Shown here in pieces: positions 31,659 through 41,187 of a stretch of 64,000 nt of DNA. Location: contig NZ_LMEO01000001.1 in NCBI RefSeq assembly GCF_001426375.1, positions 188,840 to 252,839 of the forward strand. Direction: 5' to 3'. The DNA is from Paenibacillus sp. Root444D2 (GTDB lineage Bacteria; Bacillota; Bacilli; Paenibacillales; NBRC-103111). The notes under the pieces are model-generated. The model was not told the origin of the DNA, did no database searches, and saw only the letters and a list, made by a program, of their open reading frames with translations. Each line of letters begins with the position of its first letter. Positions within the stretch are counted from its first letter, which is position 1. The translations under genes were made by a program, and so were the position numbers.

Positions 31659-33394
31659 GCTAAAGTCAACTCCTTACATTTTTGTTCAATTTCTGCTGGC
31701 AAGAACGGGTTACCATTGTATTTAAGAACGTTTTTAATTTTATCTGCATGACCAACATGCAGCTTAATTTGATCTGCTAATTGTCCAGTTGCGTTGTTTT
31801 CAACAACGATAACTGTTTTTGCTTTTTCAACAAGAGGTCTCAACTGCTCTGCAGGGAACGGATGAATCAAACGCACTGTAGCGTGATTTGTCTTAATTCC
31901 TTCCAGTTCAACGCGGCTTCTTGCTTCATCGATCGTTCCACCAGTGGAACCCATTCCGATAATCAGAAGATCTGGATTCTCATGAGGTGCGTCGAATTTA
32001 ATTGCATCAGTAACTTGAATGTGTTTCAGTTTCTCAAGACGCTTATCCATCATACGTTGACGGTTTTCAGTGCTTTCCGAAGGACGACCTGTTTGGTCAT
32101 GCTCAACACCTGTAACATGATGAATACCATTTTTTACGCCAGGAATCACACGCGGTGAAACACCGCTTTCCGTGAACTCATAACGTTTGAACAATTGATT
32201 TGCTTCTTGTTCAGGAACATCTGATACTAGCGCTCCGCGGTCAATCACAATGCGGTTGTAATCTAGCATCTCTGCTGATTGTTTACCCAAGGAGAGTTGC
32301 AGATCCGTCATCAAAATGACCGGAACTTGATATTTCTCAGCAAGGTTGAAAGCTTCAATCGTATCATAGAAGCACTCTTCAATCGTGCTTGGGGAAAGAA
32401 CGATTTTCGGGATTTCACCGTGTGTACCATATACCATAGCATTCAAATCGGATTGTTCTTGTTTTGTCGGAAGACCCGTACTTGGACCACCACGTTGTGT
32501 ATCTACGATAACAACAGGCGTTTCAGTCATACCAGCCAGACCAATGGCTTCCATCATCAAAGATAGACCAGGACCTGCAGAAGCTGTAAGTGCACGAGCA
32601 CCTGCGTAGTTAGCACCGATAGCCATTGTACATGCTGCAATTTCATCTTCGGTTTGGATAACAGTTCCACCCAATTTAGGAAGTGCTTTTTGCAAGTATT
32701 CCATAACTTCAGATGCTGGTGTAATTGGGTAAGCTGGCATAAAGCGGCAACCTGCTGCTACAGCTCCAAGAGCGATGGCATCGTTACCGATCATAAACAA
32801 TTTTTGATTGCCGTCAGCTGGTTCCAATTGGAAGTCAGCAATAGGTCCACCGGCTAATTCTAGTACGGATTCTGCACCTTTACGAACAGCTTCAATATTT
32901 TTTTCTACAACAGCTGCGCCTTTACGGCCAAATTCCTCTTCAACAGCTTTATTAAACACGTCAAGCGGCAAACCGAGCAATGCCCAAGAAGCGCCTGAAG
33001 CGGCCATGTTCTTAAATAGGGAAGTTCCTAGTTCTTCTGCAATCGCAGTAATTGGAACTGGAAACAAACGTGCTTTAATTCCTTCTGGTAAAACGGGGTT
33101 AAACTTTGCATCTGCAACTATAACACCGTTATCACGAAGTTCGTGTGCGTTAAAATCGATACTTTCTTGGTCGAAAGCGACCAGAATGTCCAAATCGTCT
33201 GAAATTGCGCGAATCGGTTTAGTGCTGATGCGAATCTTGTTATTTGTATGTCCCCCCTTAATCCGTGAAGAGAAATGACGGTACCCATACAAATAGTAAC
33301 CGAGACGGTTCAATGCAGTAGAGAAAATGCGGTCTGTACTTTCGACCCCTTCACCCTGCTGACCTCCGATTTTCCAAGATAACTGACTAATCAC
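31646..33394 (-). CDS. korA: 2-oxoacid:ferredoxin oxidoreductase alpha subunit with fused gamma domain
   Basis: This 582-aa subunit has an N-terminal gamma domain (about 5-180; SWKIGGQQGEGVESTDRIF, RHFSSRIKGGHTNNKI) followed by the alpha part (about 200-580; PAYPITPASEVMEYL, TEDEIAACTMAIGANYAGARA). GTG 33394 is used, since AAAGGAG lies ten bases before it; a longer ATG version has no ribosome binding site. It is the first gene of the korAB operon. Its gamma-alpha fusion differs from the alpha-beta/gamma-delta fusions of the enzyme at 20956-24304, so the two enzymes are not recent duplicates. Confidence 0.92.
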   Translation of the reverse strand: MISQLSWKIGGQQGEGVESTDRIFSTALNRLGYYLYGYRHFSSRIKGGHTNNKIRISTKPIRAISDDLDILVAFDQESIDFNAHELRDNGVIVADAKFNPVLPEGIKARLFPVPITAIAEELGTSLFKNMAASGASWALLGLPLDVFNKAVEEEFGRKGAAVVEKNIEAVRKGAESVLELAGGPIADFQLEPADGNQKLFMIGNDAIALGAVAAGCRFMPAYPITPASEVMEYLQKALPKLGGTVIQTEDEIAACTMAIGANYAGARALTASAGPGLSLMMEAIGLAGMTETPVVIVDTQRGGPSTGLPTKQEQSDLNAMVYGTHGEIPKIVLSPSTIEECFYDTIEAFNLAEKYQVPVILMTDLQLSLGKQSAEMLDYNRIVIDRGALVSDVPEQEANQLFKRYEFTESGVSPRVIPGVKNGIHHVTGVEHDQTGRPSESTENRQRMMDKRLEKLKHIQVTDAIKFDAPHENPDLLIIGMGSTGGTIDEARSRVELEGIKTNHATVRLIHPFPAEQLRPLVEKAKTVIVVENNATGQLADQIKLHVGHADKIKNVLKYNGNPFLPAEIEQKCKELTLAWQH

Positions 33395-33598
33395 CGTACG
33401 TCCACTCCTTTTGATTGTAGCTGCATGAAGACCTAAAAAAGCTGATTTGTAGTAATTTAAGATGACGCTATAAAAATTTTCTTTCACTGTCATCCAAATT
33501 CTATGCCTTTACAGAGTAAATTGCAAGGGGTTTAAACGATTCTAAAACATAGAGTTTTTAGATCGAATCCATATCAATATTAGAATGATTCCCTGCTT

Positions 33599-34540
33599 TC
33601 ATTTCGGAAGATTGGTGAGCATGAATTTCCGCCAATTTCCATAGAGGAATGCCTCCACTTGTGTTTCCTTATAGTTTTTACATAAAGCTTCTATTATATT
33701 TCCGTATTGACCGACATGCCTCAAACCTTTCATCCATTGCTCAATCCCATCAAAATCCGATCCGAAGCCAATATGCCCTTCCCCGCCCAAAGAACAAACA
33801 TGATCAATATGCTTTAGCAGTGCCGCAATAGGAACAGCTAAATTAGCGCTATCTACAAAGTAAGGAACGAACGTAATCCCGATTAGCCCTTGACACTGGA
33901 TGATAGCTTTGATTTGATCATCTGATAAATTTCTTGGATGAGGACAAACTTTTTGAGCATTCGAATGGGATGCAATGAATGGTTTTGCATATTCCTCAAC
34001 CAATTCCCAGAACGCCGCTACTGATAAATGTGATACATCTGCTATTATACCCATAGTTTCTAATTCTTTTAACATCAGCTTGCCTTTTCTTGTAAAACCA
34101 CTTTTACGCGGCTCCATAACACCATCTGCAGCCCAATTTGCATAGTTCCAAGTCAAACCAATACTTCTAACACCAAGGTGGTGAAGAATCCTTAAATGTG
34201 TCATGTTACCAGCTATTGCATCTAAACCTTCAAGAGTAAGAATAGCTCCAATCTGTTCCCCAGCTTCAACCGCTCGCCAGTCTTCTACATTCTGAATAAA
34301 TTTCATCCCTGGATGACGAATAATTTTTCGATGAAATAAATCAACCATTTGCAAAATATGATCGAATGTAGGCTGCTGAATGGAATCCGATAAGTAGATG
34401 GCAAAGCACTGAACTTTTACTCCCGCTTGCTTAAGTCTTGGATAACTAACATCCAACTCTTGTTCTTCCTTATCGAAATCCAGCTTAGGGTTCATATATA
34501 ATTTCGTAAGCGCATCGCAGTGACCATCCATTATTCTCAT
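33599..34540 (-). CDS. Membrane dipeptidase-type M19 zinc dipeptidase
   Basis: This 313-aa amidohydrolase-fold enzyme is of the renal dipeptidase family (M19). The metal-binding motif is seen at DGHCDALTKL near the start. Further expected pieces are ILTLEGLDAI, the Zn-binding His in IADVSHLS and ASHSNAQKVCPHPRNLSDDQIKAI, and GFGSDFDGI near residue 258. It should hydrolyse dipeptides, perhaps D-amino-acid-containing ones. AGGAGG lies eight bases before the ATG. It follows spoVS on the same strand, with a terminator between them. Confidence 0.92.
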   Translation of the reverse strand: MRIMDGHCDALTKLYMNPKLDFDKEEQELDVSYPRLKQAGVKVQCFAIYLSDSIQQPTFDHILQMVDLFHRKIIRHPGMKFIQNVEDWRAVEAGEQIGAILTLEGLDAIAGNMTHLRILHHLGVRSIGLTWNYANWAADGVMEPRKSGFTRKGKLMLKELETMGIIADVSHLSVAAFWELVEEYAKPFIASHSNAQKVCPHPRNLSDDQIKAIIQCQGLIGITFVPYFVDSANLAVPIAALLKHIDHVCSLGGEGHIGFGSDFDGIEQWMKGLRHVGQYGNIIEALCKNYKETQVEAFLYGNWRKFMLTNLPK

Positions 34541-34612
34541 CCTAGCAGCCTCCTATACACCATCTTCTAGACAACACAAAAACCCCTAAGCAGAGGTTTG
34601 ATAGGAATTGTG

Positions 34613-34638
34613 AAAAACCTGTCTACTAGGTAAACAGG
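34613..34638 (-). terminator. Terminator after spoVS
   Basis: CCTGTTTA and TAGACAGG pair on the minus strand (one wobble), followed by TTTTTC. Confidence 0.8.
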
Positions 34639-34664
34639 CTAATTATTTGGTATGGTACGGTTTA

Positions 34665-34925
34665 TTACCTTGGCTCTACAATAAGTTTAATGGCCGTCCG
34701 ATCTTCCCCGTCAATCACGATGTCTGTGAAGGCTGGTACACAAATTAAGTCAACTCCACTGGGCGCGACAAATCCTCTTGCGATAGCTACTGCTTTGATG
34801 GCTTGGTTTAGGGCGCCTGCACCTATAGCTTGGAGCTCAGCAGCTCCACGCTCACGCAAAACACCTGCCAATGCACCTGCTACGGAGTTTGGATTGGACT
34901 TTGCTGAAACTTTTAATACATCCAT
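34665..34925 (-). CDS. spoVS: Stage V sporulation protein S
   Basis: This 86-aa protein is nearly identical in pattern to SpoVS of other spore formers: MDVLKVSAKSNPNSVAGALAG, RGAAELQAIGAGALNQAIKA, and the final DRTAIKLIVEP. SpoVS is a small Alba-like protein needed for spore coat assembly and septation events in B. subtilis. GAGGAGG lies nine bases before the ATG. The order rny-ymdB-spoVS is as in B. subtilis. Confidence 0.97.
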   Translation of the reverse strand: MDVLKVSAKSNPNSVAGALAGVLRERGAAELQAIGAGALNQAIKAVAIARGFVAPSGVDLICVPAFTDIVIDGEDRTAIKLIVEPR

Positions 34926-35039
34926 GAATAGTACCTCCTCGGGAATGATGGATAGATTCCATTACCCATCATATTCTCAAGGTTTCACAAACATGCTATC
35001 GTATCCAATTTAAATGTTCGCAATATTGGGAATTATCTG

Positions 35040-35834
35040 CTAATCCATGAATACTTGATCTTCATCATAACGAATGAGGTTAATTCCTTTTGCCAAACCT
35101 GTCTGATCGTTCAACTCAATTACGACAGCGTGGAAATGCCATTTGCCTTCATCCGTTACGAATCGAACTGGAAGCTGTGTTTTGAACTTTTGGAGTACAG
35201 CATTACGTTCAACGCCAAGAATACCATCACGCGGCCCTACCATCCCTACATCGGTTACATACGCTGTTCCTTGTGGCAAAACACGGTTATCATTCGTTTG
35301 TACATGTGTATGTGTGCCAACAACTGCTGACACCTTTCCATCCAAATGCCAACCCATCGCAATTTTCTCAGAGGTTGCTTCTGCATGGAAATCAACAAAT
35401 ACAAATTTATGTTTTTTCTTATCCGCTTCAAGAATCTCGTCCACTTTACGAAATGGGCAATCAATCGGCGGCAAGAATGTGCGTCCTTGCAAATTAATAA
35501 TCAGTAATTCCTGATCCTTAACCTTAATGACCGTATGCCCTCTTCCTGGTGTTCCAGGAGGAAAATTAGCGGGTCGAACCATCTTCTCGTCACGATCAAT
35601 GAAATCAAAAATCTCTTTCTGGTCCCATGTATGATTGCCCATCGTTAGAGCCTGAATGCCCATCTCATAGATTTCCTTAGCAATAGCTGATGTAATGCCT
35701 TTCCCTGCAGCAGCATTCTCACCATTAGCAATAAACACTGCGTGAGGATGAGCTTGTTTTAATCTAGGCATAATATTTTTTAACGCTTTTCTTCCAACAG
35801 ATCCAACAATATCTCCAATAAACACGATTTTCAT
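35040..35834 (-). CDS. ymdB: Phosphodiesterase YmdB
   Basis: This 264-aa calcineurin-like metallophosphoesterase has metal-binding motifs GDIVGSVGR at residue 7, NGENAAAGKG at 37, MGNHTWDQ at 65, FHAEATSEK at 148 and VGTHTHVQT at 175. YmdB is a 2',3'-cyclic-nucleotide phosphodiesterase that affects biofilm and motility choice in B. subtilis. It follows rny, but a strong terminator lies between them. Confidence 0.95.
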   Translation of the reverse strand: MKIVFIGDIVGSVGRKALKNIMPRLKQAHPHAVFIANGENAAAGKGITSAIAKEIYEMGIQALTMGNHTWDQKEIFDFIDRDEKMVRPANFPPGTPGRGHTVIKVKDQELLIINLQGRTFLPPIDCPFRKVDEILEADKKKHKFVFVDFHAEATSEKIAMGWHLDGKVSAVVGTHTHVQTNDNRVLPQGTAYVTDVGMVGPRDGILGVERNAVLQKFKTQLPVRFVTDEGKWHFHAVVIELNDQTGLAKGINLIRYDEDQVFMD

Positions 35835-35913
35835 AACAAATTAATAGCTCCTTTATAAATCATAGATGCAAAGGCGAGCAATTTATGGACTCAATGACCA
35901 GCCTAAAAATAAG

Positions 35914-35940
35914 GAAAAGTGGCTGTATCAGCCACTTTTC
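35914..35940 (-). terminator. Terminator after rny
   Basis: GAAAAGTGGCTG and CAGCCACTTTTC form a perfect 12-bp stem with a three-base loop, followed by CTTATTTTT on the minus strand. Confidence 0.88.
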
Positions 35941-35951
35941 GCATTGGTATC

Positions 35952-37493
35952 TTATTTAGCGTATTCAACAGCCCTTGTTTCACGAATGACCGTAACCTTA
36001 ATATGTCCTGGATAATCGAGTTCACTCTCGATTTTCTTCGTAATATCACGGGCAAGACGGAACGCTTCGGTATCATCCACTTTCTCCGGCTGAACCATTA
36101 CGCGTACTTCGCGACCTGCTTGAATGGCGTATGATTTCTCAACACCTTCGAAGGATTCCGAAATTTCTTCAAGCTTCTCCAGACGTTTAATATACGTTTC
36201 AAGCGTCTCTCTCCGTGCTCCAGGTCTTGCTGCGGATAAAGCATCTGCAGCTCCTACTAACATCGCAATAACAGAGGTTGCTTCCACGTCACCGTGATGC
36301 GAAGCAATACTATTAATAACGACTGGATGCTCCTTATACTTCTTACCAATCTCAACACCGATTTCCACATGAGATCCTTCAACCTCGTGGTCTAGCGCCT
36401 TACCGATGTCATGAAGCAGCCCGGCACGTTTCGCCAAAGTTACGTCTACCCCGAGCTCCCCGGCCATCAGACCAGCCAGATAAGCTACTTCCATGGAATG
36501 TTTCAACACGTTTTGACCGTAACTTGTTCTGAATTTCAATCGACCCAGAATTTTGATCAAGTCAGGATGCAATCCGTGTACACCAACCTCAAACGTGGCT
36601 TGCTCCCCATATTCGCGGATACGTTCGTCCACTTCTTTACGGGATTTCTCAACCATCTCTTCAATGCGTGCCGGATGAATACGTCCATCAGCAACAAGCT
36701 TTTCTAAAGATGTACGAGCAATTTCGCGTCGGATTGGATCAAATCCTGATAAAATAACTGCTTCTGGCGTATCATCAATAATAAGGTCGATACCCGTCAA
36801 TGTTTCCAGTGCGCGAATATTACGTCCTTCACGTCCGATGATGCGGCCTTTCATTTCTTCATTTGGCAGTGATACAACTGAAACGGTTGTTTCAGCTACG
36901 TGATCTGCAGCACAACGTTGAATGGCGAGCGTGATGATCTCACGGGCTTTCTTATCGCCTTCTTCTTTGGCCTGCTGTTCGATTTCTTTAATAAGCTGTG
37001 CGGTTTCGTGACGAACTTCCTGTTCTACGTTTGTAAGAATGATACTCTTAGCTTCATCCATTGTAAGCCCAGAAATTCGCTCTAACTCAGAAACTTGGCT
37101 TTTATAAAGCTGATCAATTTGTGATTGCGTATCCTCGATCCGCTTCTCTTTGTTGGCAACTTGCTCTTCTTTACGCTCGAGAGATTCTAATTTTTTATCC
37201 AGCGATTCCTCTTTTTGCAACAATCGTCTTTCTTGTCGTTGAATTTCATTTCGACGTTCACGAATGTCTTTTTCAGCTTCGGACCTCAGTTTATGCACTT
37301 CGTCCTTTGCTTCCAGAACCGTTTCTTTTTTCAGTGCTTCTGCTTCCTTCTTTGCAGATTCTCTAATCTGTTCAGCGGCTGTTTCAGCACTGGAAATTTT
37401 CGCTTCTGCAAGAGATTTACGGATAAAATAACCAATCCCTAAGCATGCAGCTCCAACAATGAGAATGATCGCGATCCAGATGAATGGCATCAT
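35952..37493 (-). CDS. rny: Ribonuclease Y
   Basis: This 513-aa endoribonuclease starts mRNA decay at the membrane. It has an N-terminal membrane anchor (about 1-22), a long charged coiled coil (about 25-190), a KH domain ([15 protein letters not shown], about 215), and an HD domain with [12 protein letters not shown] near 358 as the metal-binding motif. ATG 37493 is chosen because a full AGGAGGTG lies six bases before it; the in-frame GTG overlaps that site. Its regulator YmcA is encoded in the same window. A terminator follows before ymdB. Confidence 0.97.
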   Translation of the reverse strand: MMPFIWIAIILIVGAACLGIGYFIRKSLAEAKISSAETAAEQIRESAKKEAEALKKETVLEAKDEVHKLRSEAEKDIRERRNEIQRQERRLLQKEESLDKKLESLERKEEQVANKEKRIEDTQSQIDQLYKSQVSELERISGLTMDEAKSIILTNVEQEVRHETAQLIKEIEQQAKEEGDKKAREIITLAIQRCAADHVAETTVSVVSLPNEEMKGRIIGREGRNIRALETLTGIDLIIDDTPEAVILSGFDPIRREIARTSLEKLVADGRIHPARIEEMVEKSRKEVDERIREYGEQATFEVGVHGLHPDLIKILGRLKFRTSYGQNVLKHSMEVAYLAGLMAGELGVDVTLAKRAGLLHDIGKALDHEVEGSHVEIGVEIGKKYKEHPVVINSIASHHGDVEATSVIAMLVGAADALSAARPGARRETLETYIKRLEKLEEISESFEGVEKSYAIQAGREVRVMVQPEKVDDTEAFRLARDITKKIESELDYPGHIKVTVIRETRAVEYAK

Positions 37494-37878
37494 CTTGTTC
37501 ACCTCCTCGTTGGTTTCTCCAAGGTGTTAGCCTGGGATTCCCTTCGGTTTTTTAATCCGATTTTTAATTGTTTGACTAGTCATACATACCCTACTTATTA
37601 AGAGCATGGCTTTTAAATGAATGCGCACCGTGCGTTAGAGGCACTATAGTGCTAATAATCCATAATCAACAGTGTAAAAATTGGCGGTTTCTACATCTGT
37701 CCCCTCAAAATCAATGAATTTAGTATGATTTTGAATACATTATGAAAATATACACTGTTATTTTATCTTTTGTCGAAGAAGCTTGTCAAGCGAATGTCCC
37801 TGAGATGACAGAATAAGTATTTCCAGCACCTGCACAACACTTAATGTCATTAACTAACTTGACATATAATTAATGACA
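37494..37878. other. Intergenic region rich in inverted repeats, upstream of rny
   Basis: No gene is visible. It holds a perfect 12-bp palindrome, GCACTATAGTGC (37641-37652); nested inverted repeats AACAGTGTA/TACACTGTT (37668-37676 and 37751-37759) and CAAAATCA/TGATTTTG (37706-37713 and 37726-37733); and a 13-bp inverted repeat at the recX end. The rny promoter must be here, but I cannot fix it. Confidence 0.5.
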
Positions 37879-37882
37879 TTAA
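37841..37882. repeat. 13-bp inverted repeat at the 3' end of recX
   Basis: TTAATGTCATTAA (37841-37853) and TTAATGACATTAA (37870-37882) are exact reverse complements, and each arm is itself almost palindromic. The second arm overlaps the recX stop codon. An AT-rich terminator is possible, but no T tract follows. Confidence 0.6.
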
Positions 37883-38571
37883 CAATCAAAGTGGTCATCT
37901 GAAATTTCAAACTCATCTTCACTCGATTCACTGCTTAATACCCCCAAAACCTTGTTAACAACAGAGCCCGTATAACCTCTCCGCATTAGAAAAGCTCCTG
38001 TCTTTCTTTTACGATCCATTGTCTTGCCTGAGGTTTGCTTCCATTTCGTTTGGCCCAACTTCATTGCCCCTGTATACTCATCTTCGGGATCGATAGTCTC
38101 CATAGCATTTTTGACTAATTCTTTATCAATGCCTCTTTGTTGTAGTTCCTGTCGAATGAGATTACGACCTTTTCGTTGCGAAATAATGCGATTATCTGTC
38201 CACATTTTCGCAAATTCCTCATCATTGATATAATTTTGCTGGACTAGCTTCTCACATGCCCATGCAATAATAGGCACTTCGAATCCTTTTTCTTTCAGTT
38301 TACGTTTTACTTCACTTAATGAATGAGGTCGTCTGCCTATCATGCTTATTGCCTTTATATAAGCCATATTCTGTTCCTCATCAAGTGTTATACTTTCGAT
38401 TTCTTGGAGATGTATGGATTCCCCTTTATTTAACCGATGCTTGATTAAAATATCTTCATGAACGGAGAATGCGTATTCTTCATTTAGAAATATATTGTAT
38501 CGATGCTTACCGCGCTTCTGTTTCTCAACCTTGGTGATGATTAACAATGGTTGTTGCTCTTCACTATTCAA
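37879..38571 (-). CDS. recX: RecA regulatory protein RecX
   Basis: This 230-aa helical protein is of the RecX family, with three-helix repeats: AISMIGRRPHSLSEVKRKLKEKGFE, ACEKLVQQNYINDEEFAKMW, RGRNLIRQELQQRGIDKELV. RecX binds RecA filaments and tunes recombination. It lies just downstream of recA, separated by a terminator hairpin (38595-38624) that may reduce its expression relative to recA. The C-terminal 25 residues are acidic and Ser-rich. Confidence 0.92.
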   Translation of the reverse strand: MNSEEQQPLLIITKVEKQKRGKHRYNIFLNEEYAFSVHEDILIKHRLNKGESIHLQEIESITLDEEQNMAYIKAISMIGRRPHSLSEVKRKLKEKGFEVPIIAWACEKLVQQNYINDEEFAKMWTDNRIISQRKGRNLIRQELQQRGIDKELVKNAMETIDPEDEYTGAMKLGQTKWKQTSGKTMDRKRKTGAFLMRRGYTGSVVNKVLGVLSSESSEDEFEISDDHFDC

Positions 38572-38594
38572 AACTAACCAACTCCTTCAATGAA

Positions 38595-38624
38595 GAAAAA
38601 CACCTTAACACAAGGTTTAAGGTG
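38595..38624 (-). terminator. Terminator between recA and recX
   Basis: CACCTTAA and TTAAGGTG pair on the minus strand, followed by TTTTTC. Confidence 0.78.
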
Positions 38625-38647
38625 CTTTCATCTATGATCATTTAAAC

Positions 38648-39691
38648 TTATTCGAAATCTGGTTCCAACTCATCATCTTCCTCGTCAACATTAAGAGGGA
38701 TTGCTTTAATTAAATTACTGTTCTCTCGAATCCGTAATTCAATCGTTTCCGAGATACTTTTGTTATCTTTCAAAAACTGCTTCGAATTCTCACGGCCTTG
38801 ACCAAGACGCTCACCTTCATACGAATACCAAGCTCCGCTTTTATTAACGATATCCATCTCTGTTCCGATATCAATAATACTGCCTTCGCGTGAAATTCCT
38901 TCACCGTACATAATATCCACTTCCGCTTGTTTGAACGGCGGAGCTACTTTATTCTTAACGACTTTAATTCTTGTGCGGTTACCAACCATATCATTACCTT
39001 GCTTGATCGTTTCCACACGACGAACATCTAGCCGAACGGATGAATAGAACTTAAGTGCACGGCCACCAGGTGTTGTCTCTGGGTTACCGAACATAACGCC
39101 AACTTTTTCACGTAATTGGTTAATGAAAATCGCGATAACTTTAGACTTGTTGATCGCACCAGACAGCTTACGAAGTGCTTGGGACATCAAACGAGCCTGC
39201 AGACCCACGTGAGAATCACCCATGTCGCCTTCAATCTCTGCTTTAGGCACTAATGCCGCTACAGAGTCAATAACAATAATATCTACAGCACCACTTCGCA
39301 CTAGTGCTTCAGCGATCTCAAGTGCTTGTTCACCGGTATCCGGCTGAGAGAGTAGAAGCTCATCTATATTAATACCAAGCTTGCTTGCATAAGAAGGATC
39401 CAATGCGTGCTCCGCATCGATAAAAGCTGCTTGTCCACCATTCTTCTGTACTTCTGCAATAGCATGCAGAGCTACCGTAGTTTTACCAGAAGACTCGGGT
39501 CCATATACTTCAATAATTCTTCCGCGTGGAAATCCACCTATTCCAAGAGCGATATCAAGCGCAAGTGAGCCGGATGAAATCGTTTCAACTTGCATATGTG
39601 TAGATTCTCCAAGCTTCATAATGGAGCCTTTTCCGAACTGTTTCTCAATTTGACGTAAAGCATTATCAAGTGCTGCGCGACGATCTGACAA
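38648..39691 (-). CDS. recA: Recombinase RecA
   Basis: This 347-aa recombinase has Walker [10 protein letters not shown] near residue 64, Walker [21 protein letters not shown], the L1/L2 DNA-binding loops ([21 protein letters not shown]) and an acidic tail ([12 protein letters not shown]). TTG 39691 is chosen because the result, MSDRRAALD, matches the normal RecA start, and AAGGA lies about ten bases before it; a GTG nine bases upstream is too close to that site. It has its own sigma-A promoter with a LexA box upstream, so it should be SOS-induced. Confidence 0.97.
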   Translation of the reverse strand: MSDRRAALDNALRQIEKQFGKGSIMKLGESTHMQVETISSGSLALDIALGIGGFPRGRIIEVYGPESSGKTTVALHAIAEVQKNGGQAAFIDAEHALDPSYASKLGINIDELLLSQPDTGEQALEIAEALVRSGAVDIIVIDSVAALVPKAEIEGDMGDSHVGLQARLMSQALRKLSGAINKSKVIAIFINQLREKVGVMFGNPETTPGGRALKFYSSVRLDVRRVETIKQGNDMVGNRTRIKVVKNKVAPPFKQAEVDIMYGEGISREGSIIDIGTEMDIVNKSGAWYSYEGERLGQGRENSKQFLKDNKSISETIELRIRENSNLIKAIPLNVDEEDDELEPDFE

Positions 39692-39725
39692 AACACTCAC
39701 TTCCTTCTTCTATCATTATAGGTAT

Positions 39726-39754
39726 ATGATAACTTGTTTTCAGGTGTTTGCCAA
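39726..39754 (-). promoter_or_regulatory. Sigma-A promoter of recA
   Basis: On the minus strand TTGGCA (39749-39754) and TATCAT (39726-39731) are exactly 17 bases apart, 35 bases upstream of the recA start. Confidence 0.75.
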
Positions 39755-39763
39755 GCATTTTTT

Positions 39764-39777
39764 CGAACATACATTCG
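39764..39777 (-). promoter_or_regulatory. LexA (DinR) SOS box upstream of recA
   Basis: The minus strand reads CGAATGTATGTTCG, one base from the Bacillus consensus CGAAC-N4-GTTCG and close to the B. subtilis recA box. It ends ten bases upstream of the -35 element. Confidence 0.82.
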
Positions 39778-39795
39778 ACTTTTTAGCGAACAAAC

Positions 39796-39830
39796 AAAAA
39801 ACCGCAACAAAGTTATCGCTTTGTTACGGT
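39796..39830 (-). terminator. Terminator after cinA
   Basis: ACCGTAACAAAG and CTTTGTTGCGGT pair on the minus strand around CGATAA, followed by TTTTTTG. It lies upstream of the recA promoter, so recA is transcribed mainly from its own start. Confidence 0.9.
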
Positions 39831-39866
39831 TCTTCCGTTAACACTTAGTTTCATTATATGCGAACT

Positions 39867-41117
39867 CTAGCTATCTTTCAACTGTTTCCATAAATGATAG
39901 AGTGCGCTTTTGGCCGCTCTATGCTTGATGGACTCCCGATTACCAGATAGTTGCAGAGTAATAACCCTTGTTGCTACGTCTTTTTGAGCAAAACCTATAT
40001 AAACAAGCCCTACTGGCTTGCCTTCAGACGGACTTGGACCCGCTACACCCGTGACTGATAGTCCAAAGTCACTTCCGGTCACAGTAATCAATTTCTCCGC
40101 TAAGAGCGTCGCTGTCTCGCTGCTAACAGCACCTGGGGAACCCTCCCCTTCCAGCACATCCATTGGAACACCGAGTAGCTTATGCTTCAAGGCATTAGAA
40201 TAACAAATAATCCCTCCCAGAAAAGATTGGGAACTCCCCGGCACTGCAGTAATCAAATCACTTAGCATGCCGCCTGTGCAGCTTTCGGCCACAGCAAGTG
40301 TCAGTTTCTTCTCGCCAAGCAATTGCAGCACAATCGTTTCGATGGGAACATCTTGGTCGGCATAGAGATGTTCTCCTAATCGCTTTCTAATCTCTAGTTC
40401 AGTCGCTTGAAGATTCCGTTCGCCTTCCGAAGCTGTCTGTGCACGTGTTGTTAAGCGAATCGTCACTTCGCTTTCTTTGGCATATGGAGCGATCGTTGGG
40501 TCCGTTTGAGCTTGAATTAGATCAATTAATTGATGCTCCAAGTTAGATTCACCGATGCCAGCAAATTTTAGCATTTTGGAATATAGCGGAATCTCATTAG
40601 TCATCCGTGCACGCAGCCAAGGAGCCGCATACTTGGTGAACATAGGCTTCATTTCTTTGGGCGGGCCAGGCAGCAGAATGAAATGTGTTCCTTCGTATGT
40701 AAATGCAACACCAACGGCAAGCCCTGTTTCGTTATGTAAAGGATCACTTCCAACTATCATCATCGCTTGTCGTCTGTTGCTTTCCACCATATGGATCCCG
40801 CGTGACTGGAACATATCCGTGATTATTTTCATAGAGGGCTCATGCAAAATCAATTCACGGCCTACAAACGCAGCAAGCACATCCTTCGTCAAATCATCCT
40901 GCGTAGGTCCAAGACCTCCTGTACAAATAACGACGTCAGCCCTTGAAGCGGCTAATTTGAAGCTATCTAGCAATCTCTGTTCATTATCACCAACGACTGT
41001 TTGGAAATACATATCTACGCCAAGCGCAGCACACTCTCTGGAAAGAAATTGAGCATTTGTATTTACAATTTGGCCTAGTAAAAGTTCCGTTCCAACTGCG
41101 ATTATCTCTGCTTTCAT
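39867..41117 (-). CDS. cinA: CinA-like competence/damage-inducible protein
   Basis: This 416-aa protein has an N-terminal molybdopterin-binding-like (MoCF) domain, about 1-170, with VGTELLLGQIVNTNAQFLSREC, VICTGGLGPTQDDLTKDV and LLPGPPKEMKPMF. The C-terminal CinA domain covers about 255-416: TLAVAESCTGGMLSDLIT, GGIICYSNALKHKLLGV, LSVTGVAGPS. The C-terminal domain can act as a nicotinamide mononucleotide deamidase in other bacteria. It lies between pgsA and recA as in B. subtilis. Five 37-bp repeats sit about 70 bp upstream of its start. Confidence 0.95.
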   Translation of the reverse strand: MKAEIIAVGTELLLGQIVNTNAQFLSRECAALGVDMYFQTVVGDNEQRLLDSFKLAASRADVVICTGGLGPTQDDLTKDVLAAFVGRELILHEPSMKIITDMFQSRGIHMVESNRRQAMMIVGSDPLHNETGLAVGVAFTYEGTHFILLPGPPKEMKPMFTKYAAPWLRARMTNEIPLYSKMLKFAGIGESNLEHQLIDLIQAQTDPTIAPYAKESEVTIRLTTRAQTASEGERNLQATELEIRKRLGEHLYADQDVPIETIVLQLLGEKKLTLAVAESCTGGMLSDLITAVPGSSQSFLGGIICYSNALKHKLLGVPMDVLEGEGSPGAVSSETATLLAEKLITVTGSDFGLSVTGVAGPSPSEGKPVGLVYIGFAQKDVATRVITLQLSGNRESIKHRAAKSALYHLWKQLKDS

Positions 41118-41187
41118 TTCGAATTCCCTCCTTAAAATGAGAAAACCTCTACCTCGGCATTCAAAGTTGAGCGACCGCGTCTAACGA

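Noticed and set aside
32808-33278. Long plus-strand open frame (156 aa) inside korA
   Set aside because: It is antisense to a clear korA coding sequence and has a composition typical of a shadow frame.
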